Origin: Porogramme epimiltina
Taxonomy: Eukaryota; Basidiomycota; Agaricomycetes; Polyporales; Polyporaceae
NCBI GenBank assembly: GCA_900155495.1
Contig: FTLJ01000926.1
Location: 1 to 52,959 of the forward strand
Length of the DNA stretch: 52,959 nt
Direction of reading: 5' to 3'
Position numbers and translations under genes: made by a program. Within the stretch, counting starts at the first letter, position 1. Every line of letters begins with the position of its first letter. Shown piece by piece: positions 21,707-31,469 of the stretch. Below the pieces are notes generated by a model. It had not been told where the DNA came from. It saw only the letters and a list, made by a program, of their open reading frames with translations, and ran no database searches.

Positions 21707-22830
21707 ATGGGTACCCCTCCACCGGGCATTCCGATAATCATCGGGGTTACCACTAGCATCCCCCTTTTCCTCATACTCGTCTATGTCTACTACCGTTTGA
21801 CCCACCGGAAGTCTGACAACGAGGGTAGTGAAAGAGAGCACAATGACACTCGTCAGTATTCACTTTATTACTTGCGCCGTACATCATAACTAAACTTCAG
21901 GGGAATGAAGTCTTACCTCAAGATCCCGCTTTAAATCATGCATATTCGCGCTCAGATATAGAGGCGAACGCGGGGTTGAGAGATCTCGAACGTGGCCCAG
22001 AAATCGCACAGGACGCCCGACGTCTAAGCAGTTATCCAGGACCCGAGGATCGTCTGGTCCCTAATCGTCGAACCAGTATTGTCTACAACGTCTATCAGGA
22101 CGAGATGTCTCAAAACGACCTCGAAACCCTCGGCGGTAATACTTTTCCACAAGCGCCAACACAAGCCCTCACACTCTCTCACTCCAACCTCTCTCATTTC
22201 AGCATCGACGAGAGCTGGCCTCACCCCTTCACCAACGCACCCGCCGAAGGTGGGGGTACGGCGCCCGTTGACACCGACTCTACTTCCCAGATGCCCTTCG
22301 GTCCTGCGGCGCGCAACCCTAGCACGGACGCTGATCCGGTGCTGCGTTCTCCGGCATCATCCGTAGCAGACGACGGGATGTCAATAACGTCCTCAACCCT
22401 CCCACCCTCCTACCGCACGCATCCTTCTATACTAGACCTCCGAAGAGGTCGTCCGCTCCCATCGCCTCCACCTCATGGCTCTGGGGCGCCGATCGCCCCG
22501 CCGGTCCTTTCAATGCCCCCCTCGACATATCGACGGCGCCCAAGGGGTTCACGCAGCATTAGCAGAGCTCTGATGACGAACCTACACACCATGGGATGGG
22601 GTCGCGACACGCCGCCACTGAACACAGGGATTGGCGAAGGTGGTATCCAGGAGACGTCGGGAACGGGGTCGAACTCGCGGATGAATTCGGGCAGGAGGAG
22701 ATCAAGGGATGGTGGCATTCGCCTGGCGGGCGGACGTCCTGGATCGCCTCTAGTGGGGAACGTGTTGGCCGGCGTAGATGAAGGTGTAGGGCCTGCTATG
22801 CGACCACCGCCGTACCACGAAGACGAATGA
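21707..22830 (+). CDS. Single-pass membrane protein with PPxY motifs (copy A)
   Basis: The ATG at 21707 encodes a seven-residue lumenal or outer start, then a hydrophobic helix (IPIIIGVTTSIPLFLILVYV) followed by basic residues (RLTHRK), which predicts an N-out, C-in protein. An intron from 21852 (GTCAGT) is needed; the acceptor that keeps the frame ends at 21910, giving 354 aa, and that acceptor is less certain. The long cytosolic tail is polar and disordered. It carries SSTLPPSYRTHPS in the middle, a basic block YRRRPRGSR, then RDGGIRLAGGRPGSP, and ends RPPPYHEDE. LPPSY and PPPY fit the PY motif bound by WW domains of Nedd4/Rsp5 ligases. No extracellular domain is visible. The adjacent copy B is its paralog. 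Confidence 0.6.
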
Positions 22831-23319
22831 TCGTACGAAATGGGGGCTATTCGGTGCACTTACGGATAAGCGACAGAGGCCTGTGCACCTCGCCCGGGAA
22901 GGATACCTCCGTCGTATCACGGGGGTAGGTAGTCTATGGAGCAACGAGTCAGTCACCGCAGCTACCCAGTGCGTAGGCTGTATCGAAGGTTTCTCAAGGT
23001 CCGACCCCAAAGGCTGGCCAATTTCTACTATGGTCGATATAGGGCTGCGATCTGTAACTGTTCATCCAATGATCATGATGAGAAACTCCCTCCTGCTTAC
23101 GATTTGGCCACCCTATGCATCACTTTTCCTTTCGAGTCTATTTAGGTCCGCCCTCTGGAGTTCCCGTCGCGGTCTTCCGAGTCAGCAGCATTAGCGTTTC
23201 ATATAGCTCCTCCTACTTAAAGTTTGGGTCAGCGATTCATAGGTACTCCGAAACTCTCTTCTTACACCGTCCTCCGATTACTATCTGTGTTATTCCAGGG
23301 CGTTTACAAGGTATGAGCT
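22831..23319. other. Spacer between the two PPxY genes
   Basis: About 490 bases. A 69-codon frame at 22936-23145 contains KLPPAYDLAT, another PPxY-like string, but it has no membrane segment and no clear match to copies A or B. It could be a decayed fragment or chance. Confidence 0.3.
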
Positions 23320-24403
23320 ATGGCAGCCTCTGAACAAACTGTTCTACTGGCCAATGTTGTCTCGATCTGTGGCGTTCTTGTCTTAGCCGCCGGTATTATC
23401 TTGTATATTTGTTGCGTCCACCGGAAGTCACGAAGAGGGAAAAATAGAAGGAATATCCAGGGGGGTGACAATCGTGAGTCTTGTTATTGCCATGGTTTAA
23501 AGTATCATAGACCAAGTAAACTGAATGCTTCTCGACATCCCTTTAAGAGAAACCTGTACAACCTCCACCAAGTTGTATATATCCGCAGTCAAAGGTGGAG
23601 GGCGGCACGGAGCCCACTAGGGATCTTGAAGGGACCCCCGGCATCGTTGCACACTCTCAATCTCGTAACTGGCATGTGGGTCTCGAACGTCTTCTCATTC
23701 CCAATTGGCTCAACAGCTTATTCATGGCACCTCTGACGATGATCGCGCCTCTCAGGACGGATCTTTTCGACTCACTGTGCCCGATCCGCCTCAAGTATCT
23801 TCGCAGACACTCGAGCGTTCCCACTTTCTGCCTCCTGGCCTCGACATCGAATGCCGTACCCACCTCACAGTAGCGCTTACCTCAACCAGTGAGAACATGA
23901 ATGTTGGCGGAACCGATATTCGGTTCGAGCCGTCCACAAGTCACACAGAACCTCAGTGTTCGTCGCCATCGACATCATATGAAGACTCGGACGAAATTTC
24001 ATTGGCCTCCTCCACACTCCCACCCTCTTACCGCACCCACCCATCTCTACTCGACCTCTCGCGTCGCTCACTCGCGTCGCCTCCCCCTCTCAGCCCACAG
24101 CTTCCTTCCATCCCTCCCTCAGCGTATCGAAGGCGCCCAAGGGGCTCACGCGGCGTCAATGAGAGGTTCAGGGTAGATTTCCAAACCATCGCGTTTGGGA
24201 ACGGCACGCTACCAGTGAGCGCAGAGACAGGGGAACGGTGGGAATACGAGCGGGTGGAGGTGAGCAGGAGGAGAGCAAGGGACGGCGGCGTTCGTCTGGA
24301 GGGCGGGCGTCCGGGATCGCTTCCAGTAGAGGGCGAGGCTGCTGACTCGGAAGATCTGGGTGTAGAACTTACACATCCTCCGCCGTACTATGAAGGCCAA
24401 TGA
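23320..24403 (+). CDS. Single-pass membrane protein with PPxY motifs (copy B)
   Basis: Paralog of the preceding gene. The ATG at 23320 starts MAASEQTVLLANVV, leading into a membrane helix (VSICGVLVLAAGIILYICC) and VHRKSRRGKNRR. Intron 1 runs 23474-23547. A second, very short intron (23676-23716, 41 nt, GTGGGT...CAACAG) or a frameshift is needed to connect the frame holding TEPTRDLEGTPG (compare GLRDLERGPE in copy A) to the tail frame; with it the model is 322 aa. The tail repeats the copy A order: SSTLPPSYRTHPS, YRRRPRGSR, RDGGVRLEGGRPGS, and a final HPPPYYEGQ. Like copy A it is a candidate membrane-anchored WW-domain ligand. No named family is recognised. Confidence 0.55.
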
Positions 24404-24760
24404 TTCAACTATAGGGTCATACGGTATACCCTCACTGAATATCTGAGTGAGACGCGCGAGTCAGTGTTGGACTAGCATAGACTCAGATGATACACAGTTT
24501 GGACGTACCGGTCATAGTACACACTTGCATTGTCTATCCTGCCTAGTAGTAGCAATGTATGCAACATCGTGAACGCCTCGCCTGCGTGCGGTTACGATAT
24601 CTCCAGGTCGCTGGAGGCATCTGATTGGCCGTAGCGCCGAGGTCTCCGCGGCGCATGTGGCGGTGACTCCTCCCAGCATGTCCGGCCGGATTGGGAGGCA
24701 AAAGCTCTCCCAGCTTCTTCCACCACGACGTCATCGCGAGTCATCCACCGCGGTCAAGAC
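24404..24760. promoter_or_regulatory. Upstream region of THI20
   Basis: 357 bases that should contain the THI20 promoter. I looked for a thiamine-pyrophosphate riboswitch core here and in the first intron and did not find a convincing one. No TATA box is obvious. Confidence 0.35.
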
Positions 24761-26891
24761 ATGGACTCCAAACTTCCGCCAGCAGTCCTGACAATCGCTG
24801 GTTCCGATCCAAGTGGAGGAGCTGGAATCCAGGTCAGCGATTCTGTGCTTTTAGAAAATGATTGGCGGTTATCATTCATGTGTTTTAGGCCGATTTAAAA
24901 GCGTTCACTGCGTTTGGATGCTACGGTACTTCCGTCATCACTGCCTTGACGGCCCAAAACACGACTGGAGTCCAGGCAGTACATCCTTCCCCGCCAGACT
25001 TCCTCGAACAACAGGTAAGGTCCTCGGATCTTGCTACTGAAAGACTGCTGAATCCCCGTCGGCCGTCATAGCTCCGATCCGTCCTCGATGACATCGACGT
25101 CCGCGCCATCAAGACCGGTATGCTCTTCGACGCCGCAAACACGCGTGCCGTCACTTCCACACTGCGCGCGCACTTCCCCGACCCCGCCACGATGCCGCCC
25201 CTCGTGGTCGACCCTGTCTCTGTCTCGACCTCGGGCCACACGCTCCTCCACTCGGACGCAGTAGAGGTCCTCATTACCGAGCTCCTCCCCCTTGCGGCCC
25301 TCGTTACTCCCAACACGCCGGAGGCTGCGCTCCTCCTTTCTCGTGGAGGTGCTGAGGTGCCTGGCGAGATCACGGATATCGAGGGTATGAGGGACGCCGC
25401 GACGCGCCTGGGCGCGCTTGGGCCGCGCGCTGTGCTCGTCAAAGGCGGGCATGTCGTGCTTACACACACGGACGTGGGACAGTTTTCCAACGTACATCCG
25501 GAGATTGCGCTCGTTCAGGAAGGGTTCTTGGGGGAGAACATGGAAATCCTCCAAGTGAACGAGCCCGACCTCGGCTCGCGCGCTGTGGTTGTGGATGTCC
25601 TGTGGAACCAGGGGGACATCACGTTATTTGTGAGCCCGCGGGTGGAGTCGACGAGCACGCACGGCACGGGATGCACCCTTTCGGCAGCCATTGCGGCTAT
25701 GTTGGCTAAGGGTAATACTTGTAAGTCACAACTCTCTGATTGGGGACATTGGCTCATGTTCCCTCGACAGTGGTTGATGCGACGAAGAAGGCTACGGCCT
25801 TCACTCATCTCGGAATCGAGACCGCATTCTCTATTGGGCGAGGACATGGTCCTCTGAATCACTTGCATGGGCTGAACACCAAGCTGATACCGCCGTGAGT
25901 GAATGGTGCCTTTGACTGTTGCTTCACGTGCTTACTCAGCCCACAGTCCAACGGAGAGCAACCCCCACCCATTAACGCGCATTCTAATTCAGTCGTCCAA
26001 ACAGACGTGGAAGGATTATGTCGAGCACGATTTTGTGAAGCAATTGGCTCAGGGGACGCTTCCCCGGGAGTGCTTCCTATACTTCATCAAGTGAGATTTA
26101 GCCTCAGCACCCTGTGATCTTATTAATTGCAACCGTTCCGTCGACAGGCAGGACTACCTCTACCTGAAGTACTACGCGAGGGCTTACGGGTACGATGACG
26201 TCATCCGCTGGCCACCCAGAAAAATTCGCCTCTGACATTGTATTACAGCCTGCTGGTCGCGAAGTCGTCTACCTACAGATCCATCCAGTCCGCGACACAG
26301 ACAATCGTGAACGTCATCAACGAGGTCGCGACTCACAAGGCTTTCTGCGCCCAATGGGGCATCAGCGAGTCCGACCTCGCCGCGACTCCCGAGGCACCCT
26401 CCACCACCGCGTATGGCGCGTACCTGCTCGACATCGGCCTGCAAGGTGCGTGCCTGGCCTCCGCTCGGGGACCGCTCTGGTGACATCATTGACGGAATCC
26501 GCTCCGCAGGGGACAGCTCGAAGCTCATCATGGCCCTCGCGGCGTGCCTGCTCGGCTACGGCGAAGTCGGGCTCTGGCTGAAGAAGGAAGCCGCCAAGCC
26601 GGACAGCTGGGTAAAGCTCGCGGGGAACGCGTACCTGAAGTGGATCGAAGACTACTCTGGGGAGACCTACCAGGGCGCGGTGAAGCTTGGGCTCGGTGCG
26701 TGCTTCCCTCTTGCCGGTTTGTGGCCCGTCGTGCGGCACTGACGTCGTCCGCGGACTCGGCAGAGACGATTGAGACGCTTGCGGTAGAGGACCCGCCGAA
26801 CGCGCTGCGGTTCAGGGAGTGGTGCGCGATATGGGAGAAGTGCACCCGGCTGGAGAAGGGCTTTTGGGACGCTTCCCTGCACCTGCTGTGA
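24761..26891 (+). CDS. THI20: HMP/HMP-phosphate kinase fused to TenA-like domain
   Basis: Nine exons encode 555 aa. Introns: 24833-24888, 25015-25071, 25721-25770, 25895-25946, 26091-26147, 26190-26248, 26446-26509 and 26696-26763. The first ~300 residues are a ThiD-type kinase: TIAGSDPSGGAGIQADLKAF at the start, AIKTGMLF, VVDPVSVSTSG, and the anion-hole motif STHGTGCTLSAAI. From about residue 325 a TenA/thiaminase II fold follows (WKDYVEHDFVKQLAQGTLP, FIKQDYLYLKYYARAYG, ACLLGYGEVG, RLEKGFWDAS), with a Cys and a Glu where catalytic residues are expected. The fusion matches yeast Thi20. It phosphorylates hydroxymethylpyrimidine and salvages degraded thiamine in the cytosol. Confidence 0.95.
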
Positions 26892-27094
26892 GGGCGCGGA
26901 CCCGAAGCGATAAAGAGATGAAGGTACGATACACGACGTGCCGTAAGGGCACGATTAGACGGGGTAAGTACTGTATGAACGGTGCGAGGGCGTGGAGAAG
27001 CAAAGAGCGAGAGGAAAGCAAGAACACGGATGTATCGATAGCTATGATCTAGAAGCAAGAAAACCATATGGCGCACATGCCATAATGAAGAGTC

Positions 27095-28740
27095 CTAAGA
27101 CTCTTCCTTCTTCACTTTGAGGGCACCATCCGCATCAGGAAGTGTGGGCGTCGGCGCTGTGATAGCAACCTTGCACTCCTCTTCCTCGAACTTGACTTCT
27201 ATCTGCGGCCCGGCATCCGCCTCGGCATCGAGCATCGCGCTTGCAGTACGCTTCCTCTTGCTGCTCGAGGCTTTCGTAACCTTGCGCGCGCTCGGGCAGA
27301 GCCCATCACTCAGCTCGCACTGGTCGCACTTCGGCCCGACAGGGGCGCATATCGTCTGGAGGAACGGAACGCCGGTCAGCATCCTGCGCCGTCACCACGC
27401 GGACCCTTGTCGAGAAGGAGCGCCACGGGGCCGCAGAAAGGCCCGGGAGGGACGATCAAGAGGAATGCAGACTCACTTGACCGAACCCGACGAGGAGATG
27501 ATTGATCTCAGGGTGGAGCTCGAGCGGCAGCCAAGACTGAAGGTTCAATCTACGGTGGCACAGGGTCAGCTCTCGTCCTTGTACCGTGGTCAGACGATGG
27601 CCCGGGGGACACGCGTCGGGCGCCCAGGAAAAATACACACCGTGTTTCCTCCGGCGTTTTGGTGGGGGGCTTATGCCACCCGAGCCTGTTGGTGATCCGA
27701 TGGACGTGGACGTCGACGCCGATTCCGGCGTTCCTGTGGAAACGCAAGGCCGCGATGAGCCTGGAGCTACGGCGCGAACGGTGCCGAGCAGGGCCCAGGA
27801 GGCGCGTGCTCACGTACAGTTTCCACGCGACCTGGAGGGCGAGGAAGGCCATCTTCGGGCCGACGCCGGGGAGCGAGCACAACTCGTCCGCGGTCTTGGG
27901 GACGTCGTCGTCGAATTCATCATGCAATTTTTGCGCAGCTTGCTTGATGTACCTATTGAGGGGTACGTCGTGAGTACAGAGAAACATAGGGACAACTGGA
28001 TCCGGTCGACGCACTGCGTCTTGCGCCGCCAAAACCCGACCTTGCATATGGCCTCCGATATCGTCGCGTCGTCCGCTTGTCGGATCGCGTCTATAGAAAG
28101 CGTTCCGCCTACCGCCTCACGCAGCTTGGATACGGCTGCGTCCGTGACCTCATCTTTGGTCTGCGAAGACAGCATGAGCGAGACGAGCGTCGAAAAGCGT
28201 TGATTCTGCGGCGACCACGTGTATCAGAAACATTCTAACTCGCGGACTACCGAGTAGAAGCATGAATACCTTAGGGTCTGTCTCTTTGAATTGGGCCTGG
28301 TCGCAACCCATAGTGTCGACCGGGGCGACGATGCGGGCGCGCATGCGCTTGATCGTGTCGTACGCCTCGCGCCAACGCGCAGGGGCCGGATGTGGCGTCT
28401 CTAGAGCAGTGGGGATAGGCTTAGGTTTTCGAGGAGACGCGTTCCGTTTGGGTTTAGGGCCTTTCGACTCGGAGTTCTCGGGCGTGCTGGTAGTGACCAC
28501 TTCGGTTTTCACCTCGACTTTCATGACCCTGGATTTCTTCGGGGTTTTGGGTGGTGCCGGAACTGGTTCTTCGTCTTCTTCGGAATACTGGGGTGGCTTC
28601 GTCAGTGCCTGTGCCGTAGAGCCCGCCGAAAGCTTCAGCCTTTTGGAGCGACGGACTGTCCCCTCCGAAGAATTTGCGGGTTCAAATATTGTGACGTTGG
28701 CATTAAAGGGGCTCGGGTGACTGAGAAGACTGCGCTTCAT
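27095..28740 (-). CDS. NTH1: Endonuclease III-type DNA glycosylase/AP lyase
   Basis: Six exons with introns at 28206-28269, 27953-28014, 27734-27817, 27550-27640 and 27356-27476 give 407 aa. The N-terminal ~125 residues are basic, Pro/Ser/Lys-rich and likely carry nuclear-targeting signals. The catalytic core follows: [12 protein letters not shown], the helix-hairpin-helix [12 protein letters not shown] with the nucleophilic Lys at 254, and [17 protein letters not shown] with the Asp at 273. Four cysteines (324, 331, 334, 341) form the iron-sulfur site with spacing 6-2-6. The classic spacing I recall is 6-2-5, so the last gap is one longer. The tail is Lys/Glu-rich. It removes oxidised pyrimidines and cleaves abasic sites in base-excision repair. 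Confidence 0.94.
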
Positions 28741-28899
28741 GACAATCCCGCGCTTGAAGTGCTAAGTGCTGCTGTTTCGGGGTTTGAAACAAGTCGTGGG
28801 TGGTGGCTGAAAGCAAGAGGCGAGTTGAAAGGCTCGGATTACCCCACGTAGCAACGCAGAAAAACTCGCTATGGGTAATAAACTTAAGCCCCTATCAAG

Positions 28900-28970
28900 C
28901 ATTCGTGGTGTAGCGGTAACATTGGGTCTTCCCATGGCCTAGCTCCGGGTTCGACTCCCGGCGGATGCAT
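28900..28970 (+). tRNA. tRNA-Gly (anticodon CCC)
   Basis: A complete 71-nt cloverleaf. The acceptor stem GCATTCG pairs with CGGATGC (one G-T), with discriminator A. The D stem is GTGT/ACAT, and the anticodon stem GGGTC/GGCCT has loop TTCCCAT, giving CCC at positions 34-36. The T stem is CCGGG/CCCGG with loop TTCGACT. There is no intron. TTTTT at 28971-28975 is a Pol III terminator. An identical copy lies at 39019-39089 on the other strand. Confidence 0.97.
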
Positions 28971-30209
28971 TTTTACCGATTGACGAGCCCCATCATCTTA
29001 TCGGGGCCCACGCGTCTCCGGCGCCGCCTGCATACCTCTCTCCCCGCCACCACATTGTCTCTGGCAAGCCATCCATCCGAAGGCTGCGCCTCCCCACATA
29101 GTCCTCGTCATACTTCCTAACATAGGTGGAAACTCCGGTATGTCGATCTGTCGTCTTCTGGATTGCTGGCTGATCTTCAGCTAGATACTCATATGCTCTT
29201 TTGTTCATTGCCAATGTCCGCTCAATGTCTGTACTGCCTAGAATAGGCGGCACGGAACCCATACTGTCCGTAAAGGAGGCACTACATACTTTCTTCTCCC
29301 ACAAGCATACAGCGCCGTTCAGCAGAGTCTAGAGCTCTCTAAAATCTGTACAGATGCCAAGCGTATACTCCCACAAGCTCGCTTCCATTTGCGGCTCTCA
29401 ATGATGCTGCTGGTGCGTCTTGTGGTAGGTTTCATTATCAGTCACGCGAACGTTTGTAACGTAGATTGCTTCCGATCTGCTAGGTACCGCATCTTTCATA
29501 GGAACCATAAACTGGGCGCACATGCGATTCGTGTTGCTGTCCTGTTTTTAGACATTGCCCCTCTTAGGGCAGGCACACTCTGGGAGAGCGCCACATTTCT
29601 TCCAGCAGGTTTCCTGAAAGCGCACACGTGGTGAGCCCTGCCGGCACTGAAGTCTGCGCAACGGAATAATGAATCCTCACATGCTAGTAGATTTCCGTGT
29701 CTTCATAACTCCGTATATCGCGTTGACCAGGCACCATACCCGCAATCCCACTACCTTTCCATCGCGAAGATTTCCTCGCAGCATGCCGAGATGGGCGCGG
29801 CCCTTTTCTCGGTCAAACTCAATGTTTTCGTCGGTAACGTGGGACCGGCGGCGCCGACACATGTGGCCAATCGCACGCGCTCATGTTCGGTATCCTGCGA
29901 CGGAGCTGGGCAACAGTGGGCTCTGCGCCGTCCATATCCGTTCAGATGACCCTAAACCTTGTTCTCCTCGGCCAGCGGTTAGCCCACCAGTCACCGCATG
30001 TCCCGGATTCATGTGAGGCGCCGCTTGAGCAACAGCAAACATCTTGGCCGCATGTGGGCGGCACGGCTTCTTCGCTTCGTCCGCGCGGGTTTACTCCTAG
30101 CGTTGGGTATGTCTGGCGTATAAAAGCCTGCATGCCTTTGCGACTTTCACTCACCGGACTCACCCACCGCCCGGACGACCCACCTCTCTATACCCACCCC
30201 CAGTTCACC
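28971..30209. other. Intergenic upstream of the first PL14 gene
   Basis: About 1.24 kb. A minus-strand frame at 28993-29262 (89 codons from its first ATG) has no recognisable feature and is not called as a gene. The last 100 bases hold the PL14 core promoter (TATA box at 30119). Confidence 0.4.
30119..30126 (+). promoter_or_regulatory. TATA box of the first PL14 gene
   Basis: A perfect TATAAAAG lies 84 bases upstream of the ATG at 30210, a usual distance for a short fungal leader. The leader after it is C/A-rich. Confidence 0.65.
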
Positions 30210-31469
30210 ATGTTTTCCACCCTCGCCTTCACTTTCCTTGCATCTGCAGGTGCCCTCGCCATCCCTGCGTGCGGCCTTGCCCTTCCCTCTTCCAACATCA
30301 CTACACGGGCGACCGTCGTAGACCCAGTCTTGTTCCCTATTGCCCCCCAGGTCAAGTACTGGACAACGGATCCCTATCTTCCGAGCACAAGCCCTCTCTC
30401 CGATGCCACGTTCCGACCTCACAACGAGATAACCGCCCTGTCCCACGACTATGTCACTGCTCCGGATGGCAAGCTCTCGATGAAGGCCTACTACCCCGAG
30501 GGTTCCTACACCTTCACCCACTCTCCGCAGGGCGGGTTTTCCTTCTATGCCCCGGGCCCGGCGAGCGTCGATCTCACCACCGCCAAGGAGGCTACCTTCG
30601 GCTATTCCGTCTACTTCCCCTCCGGCTTCCAGTTTGTGAAGGGCGGCAAGCTCCCCGGCCTTTGTGAGTCACCTTCCGCGTGCCTTACATCTCCGGGCTC
30701 GTAATGACGTCTTCTTCTCTCTCCCTCCCAGATGGTGGCGACAGTGATTCCGAGGCCATCTCCTGCTCTGGCGGGCGCCGCGATGACGGCTGCTTCTCCG
30801 CGCGGCTGATGTGGCGGACGAACGGCGCAGGCGAGCTGTACACGTACCTCCCTCCCGACTACTCCGAGAACGACGCGGTCTGCGACCAGCCCCCCTACTC
30901 GACCTGCAACGACGTGTATGGCGCGTCGGTCGGCCGCGGCTCGTTCACGTGGAAGACCGGCGGGCGCACGGCGATCAGCCAGCGCGTGCGCCTCAACGAC
31001 GTGGGCGAGGCCAACGGCGAGCTCGAGTTGTTCGTAGAGGGCAAGAGCGTCGTCAGCGTGGGTGGCCTGATCCTTCGCGATACCTCGAGCGGCCGCATCC
31101 GCGGCATGCAGATGCAGACGTTCTTCGGAGGTGAGTGCTAGCGCGACCCTGCCCCCCTTTCCCCCGGTTTCCCCGCCCGCGCTTCGCACGGTGGCGGAGC
31201 GCGTTAGCTGCGCGCCGCGTGCCCCGTCGCGCGCACCGGGCCCGCCGCGGGGACACTCCTCGCGAGTGCGAGCCCGGGGCCTGATGCGCGCGGCGCCGCG
31301 GAAGCGCCAGCGCGGGCGCGTCGCTGAGGTCTCCATTCTGGGCTGCTCGGATCGCCGCATGCTGACGGCGTCCCTCCATTGCGCAGGCTCGGACTCCTCG
31401 TGGGCGTCGCCTACGGACCAGGACGTGTACTTTTCCGACTTCTCCGTCGCAATCACCGAGATGCTCTAA
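30210..31469 (+). CDS. Secreted polysaccharide lyase, PL14-like (copy 1)
   Basis: Three exons, introns 30664-30731 (68 nt) and 31131-31386 (256 nt), give 311 aa. Residues 1-20 are a signal peptide. The catalytic region reads VKGGKLPGLYGG across intron 1, then CSGGRRDDGC, SARLMWR, GELYTYLPP, and finally GSDSSWASPTDQDVYFSDF. Arg176, Tyr188 and Tyr190 keep the R-x11-Y-x-Y spacing I recall for active-site residues of PL14 uronate lyases, with Lys147 in KLPG upstream. Two Cys pairs (163/172 and one in VCDQPPYSTC) suggest disulfides. The family cleaves uronic-acid polysaccharides by beta-elimination; the substrate (glucuronan, alginate or other) cannot be told. The second intron is about four times longer than in the paralogs. 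Confidence 0.82.

Noticed and set aside
24404..24888. Possible thiamine-pyrophosphate riboswitch for THI20
   Set aside because: A CTGAGTGAGA string occurs near 24443, but the other conserved blocks of the aptamer are not present nearby.
28993..29262. 89-codon minus-strand frame next to the tRNA
   Set aside because: No homology recognised, no good promoter context, and the longer version begins with a non-ATG codon.
30611..31456. 281-codon minus-strand frame
   Set aside because: Antisense to PL14 copy 1, crossing its exon/intron borders; Arg/Ala-rich shadow.
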